DNA of 48,162 nt, taken from NCBI RefSeq assembly GCF_947039605.1, contig NZ_CAMQZG010000027.1, positions 1 through 48,162 of the forward strand, read 5' to 3'. Numbering within the stretch: the first letter of the stretch is position 1; every line of letters begins with the position of its first letter. The position numbers and the translations under genes are program-made. Of the stretch, positions 15,508 to 26,282 are shown one piece after another. The notes beneath the pieces were generated by a model. It was not told where the DNA came from. It ran no database searches and was given only the letters and a program-made list of their open reading frames with translations. The DNA is from an uncultured Clostridium sp. Lineage in GTDB: Bacteria; Bacillota; Clostridia; Clostridiales; Clostridiaceae.

Positions 15508-16558
15508 TCAATATTAAAATTTCTTTACTACTTTTATTTAAAGGAACTCCCTTTCCATCAATTATAGCAACATCATCTTCAATTCTTATACCACCAAATC
15601 CTGATATATATATTCCAGGTTCAACAGACATAACCATACCCTCTTCTAAAATATCTTCTGACTTTTTATTTAATATAGGAATATCCCCTCCCATACCAAT
15701 TCCATGTCCAAGTCCATGTCCAAAATATTCACCATACCCAGTTTGCTCTATATAGTCTCTTGCAATAGAATCTATATCTTTCCCAACCTTTCCATCAGCT
15801 ATTGCTTTTATCCCTCTTAGATGTGCCTCTAAAACAATATTATAGATACTCCTCATCTTATCACTAATCTCTTCCACAAAAACTGTTCTAGTCATATCTG
15901 ATTGATACCCATCTAGTAGTACACCAAAATCTAAAACTACAGCATCACCTTTTTCTAATCTTTTCATAGTTGGTCTACCATGAGGCATTGCACTTCTATA
16001 TCCTGAAGCTACTATTGTATCAAAGCTCATTCCACTAGCGCCTTTAGTCATAGCTAGGTAATTTATCTTTGCAGCTATATCTAGCTCTGTAACTCCAACC
16101 TTGATTTCTTTTATCACTTCACTAAATATAAAATCTGTAAGCTCACAAGCTTTTCTTATTTTGTCTATTTCAGTTAAGTCTTTAATACCTCTAATTTTTT
16201 CTATCTCATCATTTAATAATACCAACTCACTTGTTATATCTTGATAACTTATATACTCTTTAGCAAGAGTATGACTTCCTTCTAACCCTAAAAAGAATAA
16301 TCTATCTTTACTAAAAATTTCTTTTACCCTTTTAACAAAACTATCCTTATAATCTATATTTATAAATTCCTTTGAATTCTTATTTGCTTCATTTATATAT
16401 CTTGAATCCATAATTTGATATTGACTCTTTTTAGTGATTAAAAGTTTAACACCACTACCACCTAATCCACCAAAATATATCTTATTTGCCTTTCCGTTAA
16501 TAATAACTGCATCTAATCCTAAAGAAAGCATAGCTTCTCTCAGTTTACTAATTCTCAT
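15503..16558 (-). CDS. M24 metallopeptidase, Xaa-Pro dipeptidase/aminopeptidase type
   Basis: 351 residues, the usual length for PepQ/YpdF-like peptidases that release residues N-terminal to proline in the cytoplasm. The N-terminal creatinase-like domain spans ~1-125. The catalytic domain shows all five metal ligands: Asp in LDFGVL, Asp in SDMTRTV, His in GHGLGHGIG, Glu in SVEPGIY and Glu in IRIEDD; HGRPTMKRLEKGD precedes the first. ATG at 16558 follows AGGGGGA. It is alone between the flippase and galE. PepQ versus PepP substrate preference cannot be decided. Confidence 0.92.
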   Translation of the reverse strand: MRISKLREAMLSLGLDAVIINGKANKIYFGGLGGSGVKLLITKKSQYQIMDSRYINEANKNSKEFINIDYKDSFVKRVKEIFSKDRLFFLGLEGSHTLAKEYISYQDITSELVLLNDEIEKIRGIKDLTEIDKIRKACELTDFIFSEVIKEIKVGVTELDIAAKINYLAMTKGASGMSFDTIVASGYRSAMPHGRPTMKRLEKGDAVVLDFGVLLDGYQSDMTRTVFVEEISDKMRSIYNIVLEAHLRGIKAIADGKVGKDIDSIARDYIEQTGYGEYFGHGLGHGIGMGGDIPILNKKSEDILEEGMVMSVEPGIYISGFGGIRIEDDVAIIDGKGVPLNKSSKEILILK

Positions 16559-16708
16559 AAATTAATCCCCCTTTACTGAATTAACCTAATTATAACTAGA
16601 CTTATAAAGATATTGCTATGCTTTCACTTAAAGTTTATATTTAATTTTCAATTAGTACTATTATTTCATCTATTATATATTTTCACTTCATTGGAAATAC
16701 TTATTATA

Positions 16709-17780
<1,072 letters not shown>

Positions 17781-17799
17781 CATACTTATTATAACTTAA

Positions 17800-18672
17800 T
17801 TATTTAACTACTGTTTTTAAATATTCGTTAAATTCTTCTTTAAGTTCCGGTCTTCTTAATGCATATTCTACTGTTGCTTTTAAGAAACCTAGCTTATCTC
17901 CAACATCATATCTTACACCCTCAAAGTTAAAAGCATACATAGCTTCTTGATTTATTAAAGTTAAAAGCGCGTCTGTTAATTGGATTTCTCCACCCTTACC
18001 AGGCTTTGTATTCTCTAATATTTCAAAAATTTTAGGTGTAATTATATATCTACCTAATATAGCAACATCTGTTGGTGCTTCATCTACTGGTGGCTTTTCT
18101 ATAAGATTTCTAACCTTATAAACTCCATTTTCAACATGAACTCCATCAACTATTCCATATTTGTTTACATCTTCATGCGCAACTTGTTGAACTCCAAGTA
18201 TACTTGTATTATATTCATTGAAACATTCAATTAGTTGTCCAAGACAAGGTTTTTCATCATTATAAACAATATCATCTCCAAGAAGAACTGCAAACGGCTC
18301 ATTTCCAACAAATGTTTTTGCACATCCGATAGCATGACCAAGACCTTTTGGCTCTTTTTGTCTGATAAAATGAATATCAACCATATCTGAAATTTCTCTA
18401 ACCATTTTTAAAAGCTCATCTTTTCCTGACTTCTCAAGTTGCATTTCAAGCTCTAATGATTTATCAAAGTGATCTTCGATACATTTCTTTCCTTTACCTG
18501 TGATTATAAGTATTTCTTCTATTCCTGAAGCTATAGCTTCTTCAATAATATACTGTATAGTTGGTTTATCAACTATTGGAAGCATTTCCTTTGGTTGTGC
18601 CTTTGTAGCTGGTAAAAATCTTGTTCCAAGACCTGCTGCTGGAATAATAGCTTTTCTTATTTTTTTATTCAT
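17800..18672 (-). CDS. galU: UTP-glucose-1-phosphate uridylyltransferase, copy 1
   Basis: 290 residues. Makes UDP-glucose from UTP and glucose-1-phosphate. The nucleotidyltransferase signature IPAAGLGTRFLPATKAQPKEMLP opens the protein; VDKPTIQYIIEEA, the metal site around LLGDDIV and the sugar-binding LIEKP follow. ATG at 18672 follows AAGGAG. It lies between an LCP ligase gene and galE in the glycan operon. A second copy at 35372-36241 is about three-quarters identical by eye, with the differences concentrated in the C-terminal half. Confidence 0.95.
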   Translation of the reverse strand: MNKKIRKAIIPAAGLGTRFLPATKAQPKEMLPIVDKPTIQYIIEEAIASGIEEILIITGKGKKCIEDHFDKSLELEMQLEKSGKDELLKMVREISDMVDIHFIRQKEPKGLGHAIGCAKTFVGNEPFAVLLGDDIVYNDEKPCLGQLIECFNEYNTSILGVQQVAHEDVNKYGIVDGVHVENGVYKVRNLIEKPPVDEAPTDVAILGRYIITPKIFEILENTKPGKGGEIQLTDALLTLINQEAMYAFNFEGVRYDVGDKLGFLKATVEYALRRPELKEEFNEYLKTVVK

Positions 18673-18726
18673 TATAATAAACTCCTTATTTACGTCCTAA
18701 TACTATTTTTAATATTTCTATTATAA

Positions 18727-19821
18727 TTAAGTATCTAGGTCCTCATTTGGTAATGCTTTATTTTCAAATATAAAGTCATGCAATTGTTGATTTGTTTTTG
18801 CTTGATTAAATACAAGATACCATTGTCCACTAATCATTGACCCATGACTATCCTGATTTAATGGAAGTCTTGCTTGATTAATTGTTGCTGTTCCCATCTT
18901 TAATATCTTGGCTCCCATACTCATTATTTGTGAGTTGCTTAGATTTGTTTGAACTGTTGGCAATAATTGATCAACAAGTTCTGGCATTTCAGTCACATGC
19001 ATTGCTTTAATCTTTGTGAATATTTGCTGCATCACAGCTCTTTGTCTATATGTTCTAGCATAATCTCCACCTGTACCATGTCTTATTCTAGTATATGACA
19101 TAGCTTGTATTCCATTAAGCGTATGCTCTCCTGGAGTTACAATATACGGAACATTCTCATGGAACATTTGATTTAACTGCCCTTGTGGCGCCTTCATTGC
19201 ATGAACTTCTGCTTGTGAAAGGTTTACAGTAATACCACCTAACATATTAACAAGTTTAGGTAAAGTTGTAAAGTTTTGTGTTACATAGTATTTTAAATTC
19301 ATACCATAATTTTCATTTATTGTTTTAAGTGCAAGTTGTGGACCACCAAATGCATATGCTGCATTGATTTTATTCATTCCATAACCTGGTATATTTACAT
19401 ATGAGTCTCTCATTATTGATGTAAGTTTAAGTGTGTCATTATTAGAATCTATTGTCGCTATCATTATAGTATCTGATCTACCTGGTGTCCCCGTCGGTTC
19501 ATCAACTCCAAAAATAACTACATTTGTAATTCCTGTAAACTTATCTAATTCAGCTTCAACTTGACTATTGATTCCTAAATCTTTAGGATTAAGTTCCACT
19601 CTATTTAAGTTATTAAGTGAATGTGTTACATATAAATATCCGCCACCTATAGAACCTATAAATAAAATCGCTATTATTGCTATAATAATCCCAGCAACTT
19701 TTCCTTTAGAGCTTTTCTTTTTGCGTCTTCTGTCATTTCTGTCATTTCTGTTGTCTCCACCATTATTATCTTCTGGTATCAGCCCATCAGGGAATGACTG
19801 CGTGTTATCTATATCGCTCAT
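18727..19821 (-). CDS. LCP family glycan ligase, copy 2
   Basis: 364 residues. A long basic cytoplasmic tail (NDRNDRRRKKKSSKGK) precedes one transmembrane helix (~45-65), then the extracellular LCP domain: GVDEPTGTPGRSDTIMIA, SIMRDSYVNIPG, INAAYAFGG, SYTRIRHGTGGDYARTYRQR. It would join the finished lipid-linked polysaccharide to peptidoglycan. The start is ATG at 19821, eight bases after AAAGGAGAG; a frame extending to 19908 adds 29 residues without support. Position between the flippase and galU ties it to the product of this locus, while the copy at 5669 stands alone. Confidence 0.93.
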   Translation of the reverse strand: MSDIDNTQSFPDGLIPEDNNGGDNRNDRNDRRRKKKSSKGKVAGIIIAIIAILFIGSIGGGYLYVTHSLNNLNRVELNPKDLGINSQVEAELDKFTGITNVVIFGVDEPTGTPGRSDTIMIATIDSNNDTLKLTSIMRDSYVNIPGYGMNKINAAYAFGGPQLALKTINENYGMNLKYYVTQNFTTLPKLVNMLGGITVNLSQAEVHAMKAPQGQLNQMFHENVPYIVTPGEHTLNGIQAMSYTRIRHGTGGDYARTYRQRAVMQQIFTKIKAMHVTEMPELVDQLLPTVQTNLSNSQIMSMGAKILKMGTATINQARLPLNQDSHGSMISGQWYLVFNQAKTNQQLHDFIFENKALPNEDLDT

Positions 19822-19975
19822 TTGACTTACTCTCCTTTTGTTTTTTGTTTGCCTACCACCCACCCTAAAACTCGAAATACCCCTACTTGCTATAATATCA
19901 AGCTTCAAATCAATCTAAATTACAAAAACAATAAAAAAACATTTCAAAATGATATATACTTTTACTTACTATCTT

Positions 19976-21493
19976 TTAATTCCCTCTTTTTAAAATTCTA
20001 AAAGCTAAATTTTTGAAAAATTGAAACTCTTCTGTTCTCCAAAATACTATTAAATAAAATATATTTATAACTAAAATATTGATAAAACAATTTATTATAA
20101 AGCTAAGGAAAGTAACATCTGCTTTTAAATAATAAGTTAAAGCCATTGTTAAAATTAATGGTATAATCCCTACTAAAATATATTTAAAGTACCGTGCAAA
20201 GTATTCATGTAAAGGTTTCTTGAAAACATATTTATAGACCACATATGGTTGTGTCCAAAATATGACTGTAAAATTACTTACTACAGTTCCAATTAAAACT
20301 CCTGCTAGCCCTATATAGCGTACTAAGATAAGAGAAATAACTAAATTTATCGCGCCCTCAAATAAAGGTGCAAATCTATCTCTATAAAACTCTCCACTTG
20401 CATTTTTAAATTGTTCTACCTGACCCCGAATCATTTGGAAATATAGATTTATAACTAATAATGCCACAATCTCCCAACTTAATGCAAATTGTTTCCCAAG
20501 CCATAGCTCAACAAATGATGTGAGTGTATTTACTAGAGTGATTGAAATAAATGAAGCAATCCAAAAATTAGCTAAAAATAACCGTTTATGTGTTTTATAC
20601 GTATGTTCTTTATCATCATCTAATAATAAATTCCCAATACTAGCAGTTACTCCTACTACAGCTTGATTTACAATTCCTCCAAATGCATTAATAACAATTA
20701 TATAGTTATTATATAATGTTACAGAGTTCAAACCTATAAATGCTGAAATTACTATATTATCAGTCCCAAATACTAAAACTGCACCTATTTTGTGAAGTGA
20801 TATTCCTTTTATAGTTTTTACTAACTCTTTTTTCTCTTCACTATTGATTTTTCCTTTAGTTTTTCTTAACCAAGGATAGCTCCTATCAGTATAATAATTT
20901 ATAAGTGCATAAAATATTATATTAATTATTATTTGTGCTATTAAGTAACCATAAAAACTTTTATATTTTTCCACTATAAATATTTGAGCAATGGCTATTA
21001 GAACTTTTGCACTTGTTAATGCTATTGAAATCTTATAACCCTCTTGTGCAACGTTTAGTATGCACTGCTTATATCCAAATAAATATATAATGACTGTATT
21101 AATTAAAAATAATATAAACCCAATTTTAATATATCCTGTATTTATACTGCCTTTAATAAACACATGTAAAAATGGAACTAAAATTATCCCAGCTACAAAT
21201 ATAAATAAAGCTGCTAATCTATAAAATTTTCTATAGTATTTTAAATATCCTACAACTTTCTCTTGATTATTCTCATCAAAAGGCTTATATAAAGAACAAA
21301 TTATAGCTGTTCCAACTCCCATTTCAATAATTGTTAAATATCCTATTATATTGGTATATAAAGATGTTAATCCTGCTAAATCACTACCTAATACATCAAT
21401 AAATACTTTCCTAACAATAAAGATAGGCAAAAAAGAAATAATAAATGTTACCATTCCTATTACTGAATTCATTAATGATTTTTTAAATCTCAA
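19976..21493 (-). CDS. wzx: Wzx-type polysaccharide flippase
   Basis: 505 residues with about 12-14 hydrophobic segments, in the polysaccharide transporter branch of the MOP superfamily. The N-terminal block (RKVFIDVLGSDLAGLTSLYTNIIGYL then EMGVGTAIICSLYKP) is characteristic of Gram-positive capsule/EPS Wzx proteins. It would move undecaprenyl-linked repeat units across the membrane. The start is TTG at 21493 with only a modest AGTAGGT-type ribosome site. It follows the two GT2 genes by five bases, so translation is probably coupled. Confidence 0.9.
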   Translation of the reverse strand: MRFKKSLMNSVIGMVTFIISFLPIFIVRKVFIDVLGSDLAGLTSLYTNIIGYLTIIEMGVGTAIICSLYKPFDENNQEKVVGYLKYYRKFYRLAALFIFVAGIILVPFLHVFIKGSINTGYIKIGFILFLINTVIIYLFGYKQCILNVAQEGYKISIALTSAKVLIAIAQIFIVEKYKSFYGYLIAQIIINIIFYALINYYTDRSYPWLRKTKGKINSEEKKELVKTIKGISLHKIGAVLVFGTDNIVISAFIGLNSVTLYNNYIIVINAFGGIVNQAVVGVTASIGNLLLDDDKEHTYKTHKRLFLANFWIASFISITLVNTLTSFVELWLGKQFALSWEIVALLVINLYFQMIRGQVEQFKNASGEFYRDRFAPLFEGAINLVISLILVRYIGLAGVLIGTVVSNFTVIFWTQPYVVYKYVFKKPLHEYFARYFKYILVGIIPLILTMALTYYLKADVTFLSFIINCFINILVINIFYLIVFWRTEEFQFFKNLAFRILKRGN

Positions 21494-21498
21494 ACCTA

Positions 21499-22530
21499 CT
21501 ACCTACTTTCGCCCCATTTTTTAGAGTAATATTTAATAACTAAAAAATAAAGTTTATATTTTAGACTAAGAACAACTAATTTATTAAGGCCATAATACTC
21601 ATTAGAATTTAACTTTTTAATATATAAATCAAACTCTCTTCTTTTAAGCATTCTTCTTAATTCCTTGACCTTTTCACTAAAAGTCTTATCATTTTGAATC
21701 GCTATATTAACAGATATTGTGTACATATTAGTTATTTCTCTTAAAGCCCATGATTTTTTAGATTTTAAATTTGGTGTATCTAAAATTTCTAAAAACTTTT
21801 TATGCACTTTATCGATGTTATCCTCAAGACCTATTATATGTTTTTGAGTTGTAGATAAATCTGCTGTTTTTCTATTGTAAAAATAATAAATATCATTTGT
21901 TAAATAAACTGATTTACAAGCATCTAAATATTCTAGCACAAATACTAAATCCTCTGAATATTTCAGTTCTTTATCAAACTTTATATAATTGCTTTCTATA
22001 ATTTCTTTTTTATATAGACATCTACAAACACTCCCCATGATAACTTCATTATAGCTACCATTTTCATTTATAGAAGATACCATTTTAATCATAATTTCAT
22101 TTTTTATCGACTTATCTTCAAGCTTAATATTCGCAATATCAAATAACTTTTCTTCATTATGATCATCAAACTCACTAACATAAGAACACATAACCATATC
22201 TACAGATTCTTTCTCTAAAATCCCAATCATGCTACTATACATTTTATTATCAATTCTATCATCACAATCAAGAAAACCAATATACTTTCCTCTCGCTGCT
22301 TCAACTCCTATATTTCTTGCAGTACTAACTCCACTATTTTCTATATGTATAAATCTCACTCTTTTATCACTAATATCATAACCATCACATATAGCTTTTG
22401 TATCATCAGTTGACCCATCATTTACAATAATTACTTCAAGGTCTTTATCTGTTTGTTCTAAAATATTTTCAATGCATTTTTTTAAAAATTTCCCACCATT
22501 ATAAACTGGAACTATAATTGACAGATTCAT
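21499..22530 (-). CDS. Family 2 glycosyltransferase
   Basis: 343 residues, GT-A fold. The nucleotide-sugar site IIVPVYNGGKFLKKCIENIL and IIVNDGSTDDT are followed by the metal-binding LDCDDRI; STARNIGVEAARGKYIGF is also typical. No membrane helix until a weakly hydrophobic C terminus, so probably membrane-associated and cytoplasmic. ATG at 22530 after AGGTGAT. It adds one sugar to the lipid-linked repeat; donor and acceptor cannot be read from sequence. Confidence 0.9.
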   Translation of the reverse strand: MNLSIIVPVYNGGKFLKKCIENILEQTDKDLEVIIVNDGSTDDTKAICDGYDISDKRVRFIHIENSGVSTARNIGVEAARGKYIGFLDCDDRIDNKMYSSMIGILEKESVDMVMCSYVSEFDDHNEEKLFDIANIKLEDKSIKNEIMIKMVSSINENGSYNEVIMGSVCRCLYKKEIIESNYIKFDKELKYSEDLVFVLEYLDACKSVYLTNDIYYFYNRKTADLSTTQKHIIGLEDNIDKVHKKFLEILDTPNLKSKKSWALREITNMYTISVNIAIQNDKTFSEKVKELRRMLKRREFDLYIKKLNSNEYYGLNKLVVLSLKYKLYFLVIKYYSKKWGESR

Positions 22531-22562
22531 ACTATCACCTCTTATTTGAATTTCCCCTAATA

Positions 22563-23375
22563 TTATCCTCTTAACACCTTAAGATAAATAATTTCTCTTA
22601 AACTATTAGGAATTAATCTTATAACTGATCTTGCTATAATATTTTTGCAAAACTCAAAATTACTAATAAATTTAAGCTCTTTCATATTTTTTTGCATTTT
22701 ATATTCTCTTTTAATATACTCTAATCCACCTCTTCTCCCAAACATACTTTTTCCAGTTCTAGCATATACTAAATCTTCTTGTATATTATACATTTTAGCT
22801 CCATTTAAAATCATTCTTACCCACAAATTATAATCTTCAAACCATAAGAAATCTTTATAATTTCCAGCTTTTAATACAGCTGACTTTTTGTACATAACAG
22901 TCATATGATTAAAAGGATTTCTTTTTTTAGCATAAGCTTTTATCATTTCATATGTAGATGGTACCTTTCTTTCTGATAATATATTATCTACACTTCCATC
23001 AAACTCTAAAATATTACTTCCTACTATATCTAAATCATTCTCTTTCATTCTAGTAAATTGCTTTTCAAACCTTGTTGGTAATGCAATATCATCAGTATCC
23101 ATTCTTGCTATTATTTCATTTGAACATGCTTCTACACCATTTCTTAGAGCATTTCCAAGTCCTTTATTTTCTTCAAATACAATAAATTTAAAAAGCCCTG
23201 GATTTTCTTCATCATATTTATCTAATAAAGAATCAAGTTCCTTTGTTAATTTACCATCTTTTATACATACTATCTCATCAGCTTTTACAGTTTGCTGTAA
23301 TATACTATCAATTGCTTCTTTTAAAAATACAGGTGATTCTTTAAAATACACCGACATTAAAACTGATATATTCAT
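22563..23375 (-). CDS. Family 2 glycosyltransferase (WcaA/AmsE-like)
   Basis: 270 residues. GT-A motifs: SVLMSVYFKESPVFLKEAIDSIL, a KDGKL loop, then ARMDTDDIALPTRFEKQ with the DTDD metal site; NPFNHMTVMYKKSAV and WFEDYNLWVRM follow. This set of motifs resembles AmsE-type beta-galactosyl or similar transferases. The start is ATG at 23375, eight bases after AAGGAA; an ATG six codons earlier is less well placed. Fourth or fifth step of glycan assembly by position, specificity unknown. Confidence 0.9.
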   Translation of the reverse strand: MNISVLMSVYFKESPVFLKEAIDSILQQTVKADEIVCIKDGKLTKELDSLLDKYDEENPGLFKFIVFEENKGLGNALRNGVEACSNEIIARMDTDDIALPTRFEKQFTRMKENDLDIVGSNILEFDGSVDNILSERKVPSTYEMIKAYAKKRNPFNHMTVMYKKSAVLKAGNYKDFLWFEDYNLWVRMILNGAKMYNIQEDLVYARTGKSMFGRRGGLEYIKREYKMQKNMKELKFISNFEFCKNIIARSVIRLIPNSLREIIYLKVLRG

Positions 23376-23410
23376 TTTTACCATTTCCTTCATCTTTAGA
23401 TTTTTTGCTT

Positions 23411-24211
23411 TTAAGCTCTTTTAAATGATTTTTTTCCTAAATATCCTATTGCTATTAGTCCTCTATATACCAAATAATATATAGCTGAAACAATATATAC
23501 TAATGAAATTCCTATTGTGAAATTTTGTATAAGAATAACTGCTAAAAGTATTATATAGTAAATTGCACGTAAAATATTTAAATTACTATTTCTTATAAAA
23601 CTCAAATTTTTTATATTAAACTTTTTCTCTGCCGCTTTTTCTAATGTTCTTGGAATTGATATAATTAAAATAAACACTATGATTGTAGATACTACATTTG
23701 TATGTAAAACCATAAGTGGTGTTATATATCTTAGTGTACTTAAAACAAAAAAGCTACCTATTGATAATTTTCCTCTTACACTATTATGTATAAAATAAAA
23801 AACTTCTATAAGAATTAGGCCAATTATGTAATTGATAAAGTTCATTCCTAATACAAATGTTAATACTATACTTAAAATTGCTATTCCATATTTTATTATA
23901 AGAATTGGAATAATCTTCTTTTCTACATACTCTAGTTCCTCCCTTCTTAACCTTAATGTTGGATTTTTTTCTTTTTTAATTGTAAAAACATCATTTCTTA
24001 TATATCCGATTTCATATATCGACATTGTACCTATTAAAGATATAATTATTGTTACTATAGTTAATAAAAAATTTGATTTATTATTATACGCAACAGTTAC
24101 TGCATATAATAATACTGGAAATATAAATGTAAATAAATAAGCTACTTTTTTCCCCATTCCTTTTGTTCTTGTATAAAGAGTATAAAAGAATGGAATAATA
24201 TATTTCGTCAT
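23411..24211 (-). CDS. Polytopic membrane protein, UbiA-like prenyltransferase candidate
   Basis: 266 residues with about eight hydrophobic segments. Residues ~64-86 read IYEIGYIRNDVF followed by KKEKNP and Arg-rich residues, which lines up with the first Asp-rich loop of UbiA-type enzymes such as decaprenyl-phosphoribose synthase, but the second Asp is missing (Thr/Lys there). Only three bases separate it from a HAD-family gene. HAD and UbiA domains also occur fused or paired in other bacteria, which supports the reading. If right, it could attach a phosphosugar to a polyprenyl phosphate; the motif is too degenerate to be sure. ATG at 24211 after GGAGG. Confidence 0.6.
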   Translation of the reverse strand: MTKYIIPFFYTLYTRTKGMGKKVAYLFTFIFPVLLYAVTVAYNNKSNFLLTIVTIIISLIGTMSIYEIGYIRNDVFTIKKEKNPTLRLRREELEYVEKKIIPILIIKYGIAILSIVLTFVLGMNFINYIIGLILIEVFYFIHNSVRGKLSIGSFFVLSTLRYITPLMVLHTNVVSTIIVFILIISIPRTLEKAAEKKFNIKNLSFIRNSNLNILRAIYYIILLAVILIQNFTIGISLVYIVSAIYYLVYRGLIAIGYLGKKSFKRA

Positions 24212-24214
24212 TGG

Positions 24215-24865
24215 TTACTCCTCCACAAATATAAATTTTTCTTCTTTTTTACCGCTCCAAAAAGCTTTATTTTCTTTATTAATAACAATATAAGAGTTTT
24301 TTGTCTTTTTAACAAACTCATAATCTGTTATATTATCAGTGATCATAACTAAATCTTCGTAAGTTGCATATAAACTGCTGAACTCATTAAATTTTGTATA
24401 TAAAATATCCTTGCTAACTCTACCTGTATATATTCCATCTAAAACTTCAGCTTCAGATGAGATATATGCATTTATTCCAAGTCTTTCTACTATTCTTTTA
24501 GCTATAAAACCATAAGAAGCTGAAATTATAACTACCTTGTAACTATTCTCTTTATATTCAGTTATAATCTTATGAACCTCTGATATTTTTCTTTCCTCTA
24601 AAAAATCATCAATAAACCCATCAACCAAATTGTCAATTTCTTTTGATGATTTACCCTTTAAAATTTTAGTTATTAACGCTCTACTCATATCATATTTAAA
24701 AATTTTATTACTTAGTTTATTAACTACTTTAAAACCAAAGTTCGAATTTTTTCTTTTCAACTTTTTATAGACATCATCTTTTGCAAATACATAACTAAAA
24801 AAATCTTGTGTAGTATTTGATTTATATAACGTATTGCAAAGGTCTACTGCTAAAATTTTATCCAT
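24215..24865 (-). CDS. HAD superfamily hydrolase with altered catalytic motif
   Basis: 216 residues, HAD-IB (phosphoserine phosphatase-like) layout: motif I at residues 8-12 (D-L-C-N-T), helical cap ~20-95, motif II VVIISAS, motif IV MITDNITDYEFV. The nucleophile Asp8 is present, but the D+2 general acid, normally Asp, is Cys10. That could abolish classical phosphatase turnover or alter its chemistry. The start ATG at 24865 overlaps the GT4 gene by eight bases and the stop is three bases before the UbiA-like gene, so the three are coupled. In a HAD/UbiA pair the HAD would dephosphorylate a polyprenyl-phosphate-sugar product. Confidence 0.8.
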   Translation of the reverse strand: MDKILAVDLCNTLYKSNTTQDFFSYVFAKDDVYKKLKRKNSNFGFKVVNKLSNKIFKYDMSRALITKILKGKSSKEIDNLVDGFIDDFLEERKISEVHKIITEYKENSYKVVIISASYGFIAKRIVERLGINAYISSEAEVLDGIYTGRVSKDILYTKFNEFSSLYATYEDLVMITDNITDYEFVKKTKNSYIVINKENKAFWSGKKEEKFIFVEE

Positions 24866-26039
24866 TATTTTCTCCTAATAAATTATCTAATTCTTTCTTC
24901 CATATTTTTTTTATATTTTTATAATCAAAGTCTTTGCTTCTCTCTTTGACCTTTAGAGATAACTCATTGTATATCTCTTTATTATCTAGTAAATATTCAA
25001 TCTTTTTAGCTAAAGCTTTTTCACTATCACTTACTTTTAAGTTATCAAGTAAATCAAAGTCACCAAAATTTTCAACTAATATTCCATATGTTTGAACATT
25101 ATCATAATTGATTTCTTTTCCAAATAATTCAGGTGCAATTATCTCTCTTGGCCCCGAAATACAATCCGTTGAAATTACAGGAACTCCAAATGTCATCGCC
25201 TCAACTAAAGTCATCCCAAACCCCTCATATAATGATGTTCCTACATAAAGATTTGATTGCTTGATAAATTTATATGGATTTTTATTAAATCCAAGGAAAA
25301 GAACATTTTCAGCTATATTTAAATTTTTCACTAAATTCTTTAAATTCACCTCTAAAATGCCTTGCCCTATTAATAAGAGTTTTGCATTAGGTTTATTTTT
25401 AACCAATTCACTAAAAGCTCTTATCAAATGCCACTGTCCTTTTTGAATATTTACCCTTCCAATATTAACGATTATTTCACCATTTAAAATTTCTTCTGAA
25501 ATCTCATCTATTTTCTCATTTCCCCTATCAATTATATTATCTAAAAGTTGAGGATTATAAATTGTTCTAACATTTTTCGCACCATATCTATCTACTAAAC
25601 ATTTTTCTCCAACTTTTGATACAGAAGCTATTAAATCAGCTTTTTTTATAATATACGGAAATAACTTTTGCATATAATTGGGGTAATCAATATCAATATT
25701 ATTATGAATAGTTGTAATAATTTTTTCATTTTTTTTTGTTAAACAGTTTAATAAATCTGTCTTTGGTAAATGACTAATAACAACATCAAAATCATATTCC
25801 TTTTTCACTTTTTTTAATTTTGAATAAATCTCATAATCTTTAAATATCTTTCCAACTCCAGTACGTTGTTTTATATTTAAATCTATAATTGTACCTTCAT
25901 GTTCAAAACTAACTCTATTTTCATATAATATTATGTAAACTTCATATCCAAGCTCCTTGTATATGATTGATAAATTAGCTGCAACCTTTTCTGCCCCACC
26001 ATCCGATAATGATGGTATAATTATACCTATTTTTTTCAT
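24858..26039 (-). CDS. Family 4 glycosyltransferase
   Basis: 393 residues, GT-B fold. N-terminal acceptor domain begins IIIPSLSDGGAEKVAANLS; the C-terminal nucleotide-sugar domain has NIGRVNIQKGQWHLIRAF, LLLIGQG and the retaining E-x7-E region YEGFGMTLVEAMTFGVPVIS followed by GPREII. It likely adds the second sugar after the initiating transferase. ATG at 26039 follows TAGGAGG. A 243-base gap separates it from the initiating transferase gene. Confidence 0.93.
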   Translation of the reverse strand: MKKIGIIIPSLSDGGAEKVAANLSIIYKELGYEVYIILYENRVSFEHEGTIIDLNIKQRTGVGKIFKDYEIYSKLKKVKKEYDFDVVISHLPKTDLLNCLTKKNEKIITTIHNNIDIDYPNYMQKLFPYIIKKADLIASVSKVGEKCLVDRYGAKNVRTIYNPQLLDNIIDRGNEKIDEISEEILNGEIIVNIGRVNIQKGQWHLIRAFSELVKNKPNAKLLLIGQGILEVNLKNLVKNLNIAENVLFLGFNKNPYKFIKQSNLYVGTSLYEGFGMTLVEAMTFGVPVISTDCISGPREIIAPELFGKEINYDNVQTYGILVENFGDFDLLDNLKVSDSEKALAKKIEYLLDNKEIYNELSLKVKERSKDFDYKNIKKIWKKELDNLLGENNG

Positions 26040-26282
26040 TTGTATCCGTCCTCCTACTTTATATAAAAATACTGCTACTAATATAACTTCATAGTAGTTT
26101 ACCCACTAATTGCATAGTTTCTAAATCTAAAATGAAAAATTGCCAGAAAGATAAATAATTTATTTTATATACTTTTCTAACATATCTAATTTTTAATTTT
26201 TAACTTTGCATCATTTATATAAGTAAAAATATCCCGAACTAAAGTTATCCTTAACATTTCAAGTTATACGACACAGCATATA
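26040..26282. other. Gap between initiating transferase and GT4 genes
   Basis: 243 AT-rich bases without a credible ORF. A weak CTACTA/TAGTAG hairpin lies near 26074-26097. An internal promoter or leader for the downstream glycosyltransferases is possible but not resolved. Confidence 0.4.
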
